Shown piece by piece: positions 63,945 to 64,000 of a stretch of DNA of 64,000 nt (positions within the stretch are counted from its first letter, which is position 1; every line of letters starts with the position of its first letter). The DNA lies in NCBI RefSeq assembly GCF_015709225.1, contig NZ_JADNRS010000053.1, forward strand, positions 112,674-176,673. Reading direction: 5' to 3'. A model generated the notes under the pieces. The model was not told the DNA's origin. It saw only the letters and a program-made list of their open reading frames with translations, and ran no database searches. This stretch comes from Acholeplasma laidlawii (GTDB lineage: Bacteria; Bacillota_I; Bacilli_A; Acholeplasmatales; Acholeplasmataceae). The translations under genes were made by a program, and so were the position numbers.

Positions 63945-64000
63945 TTACAATTGATAATTCATGGGTGACACTAAGCTACATATATAATATTAAGAAAGTA

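Noticed and set aside
1..64000. UGA-as-tryptophan genetic code
   Set aside because: Several genes end naturally at TGA with the next gene overlapping in ATGA, and Trp is encoded by TGG throughout.
1..64000. CRISPR array, prophage or replication origin
   Set aside because: No regularly spaced repeats, phage structural genes, dnaA gene or DnaA-box cluster were seen.

Overview
The window is AT-rich, gene-dense DNA from a low-GC Firmicute-derived bacterium. The best fit is an Acholeplasma (A. laidlawii-like) mollicute. TGA is used as a normal stop (for example in ogt, znuC and the YjdF-like gene), which excludes the Mycoplasma/Spiroplasma code. No peptidoglycan genes are visible. Lipoproteins are encoded, an ATP-dependent and a PPi-type phosphofructokinase sit side by side, and ClpB lacks its N-terminal domain but carries a CIRCE operator. 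Species assignment is inference.

Layout. 1-7.7 kb: 3' part of galE, gene debris, and a giant 1912-residue lipoprotein with InlB-type repeats behind a poly-G tract. 7.7-13 kb: a divergent UvrD-like helicase with an unusual motif II and a structured RNA with its own promoter and terminator upstream, then a flotillin and small stress/membrane proteins. 13-17 kb: serine recombinase, Nudix hydrolase and a PLD-helicase-DUF3427 protein, the most defence-like module here. 17-23.6 kb: nucleotidyltransferase, CapD/PglF-type sugar dehydratase, MacB-like ABC exporter and a deaminase. 23.6-32.7 kb: central metabolism (pyk-pfkA, divergent PPi-PFK, gdhA), an O-antigen-ligase-like protein, and an ald/old-yellow-enzyme operon preceded by a clear guanine-class purine riboswitch. 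33-36 kb: zur-znuBCA for zinc with two operator-like palindromes around the znuA promoter. 36-45 kb: DNA repair (ogt), GNAT, ABC-F, lrgAB, ribD, thioesterase, YeiH and a C39-like lipoprotein. 45-49 kb: decayed region with frameshifted genes, an XRE operon and a dead IS3-family element. 49-60 kb: tRNA-Cys, trhO, clpB, ppx, SHOCT-domain membrane proteins, a GGDEF-EAL gene split by one stop codon, alkD-like, copZ and copA with a CsoR-type operator. 60-64 kb: four tRNAs, the udk-mtnN-DJ1 operon, a lincosamide-nucleotidyltransferase-like gene and tRNA-Asn.

Genes that work together: galE, the CapD-like dehydratase, the NTP_transf_5 protein and the ligase-like protein suggest surface polysaccharide despite the lack of a wall; pfkA-pyk with PPi-PFK form glycolysis; zur/znu and copA/copZ handle metals. 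Most transcription units end in strong intrinsic terminators, many shared by convergent genes. At least six genes are visibly broken by single stops, frameshifts or deletions, so decay is ongoing. No CRISPR array, rRNA gene or replication origin was seen.
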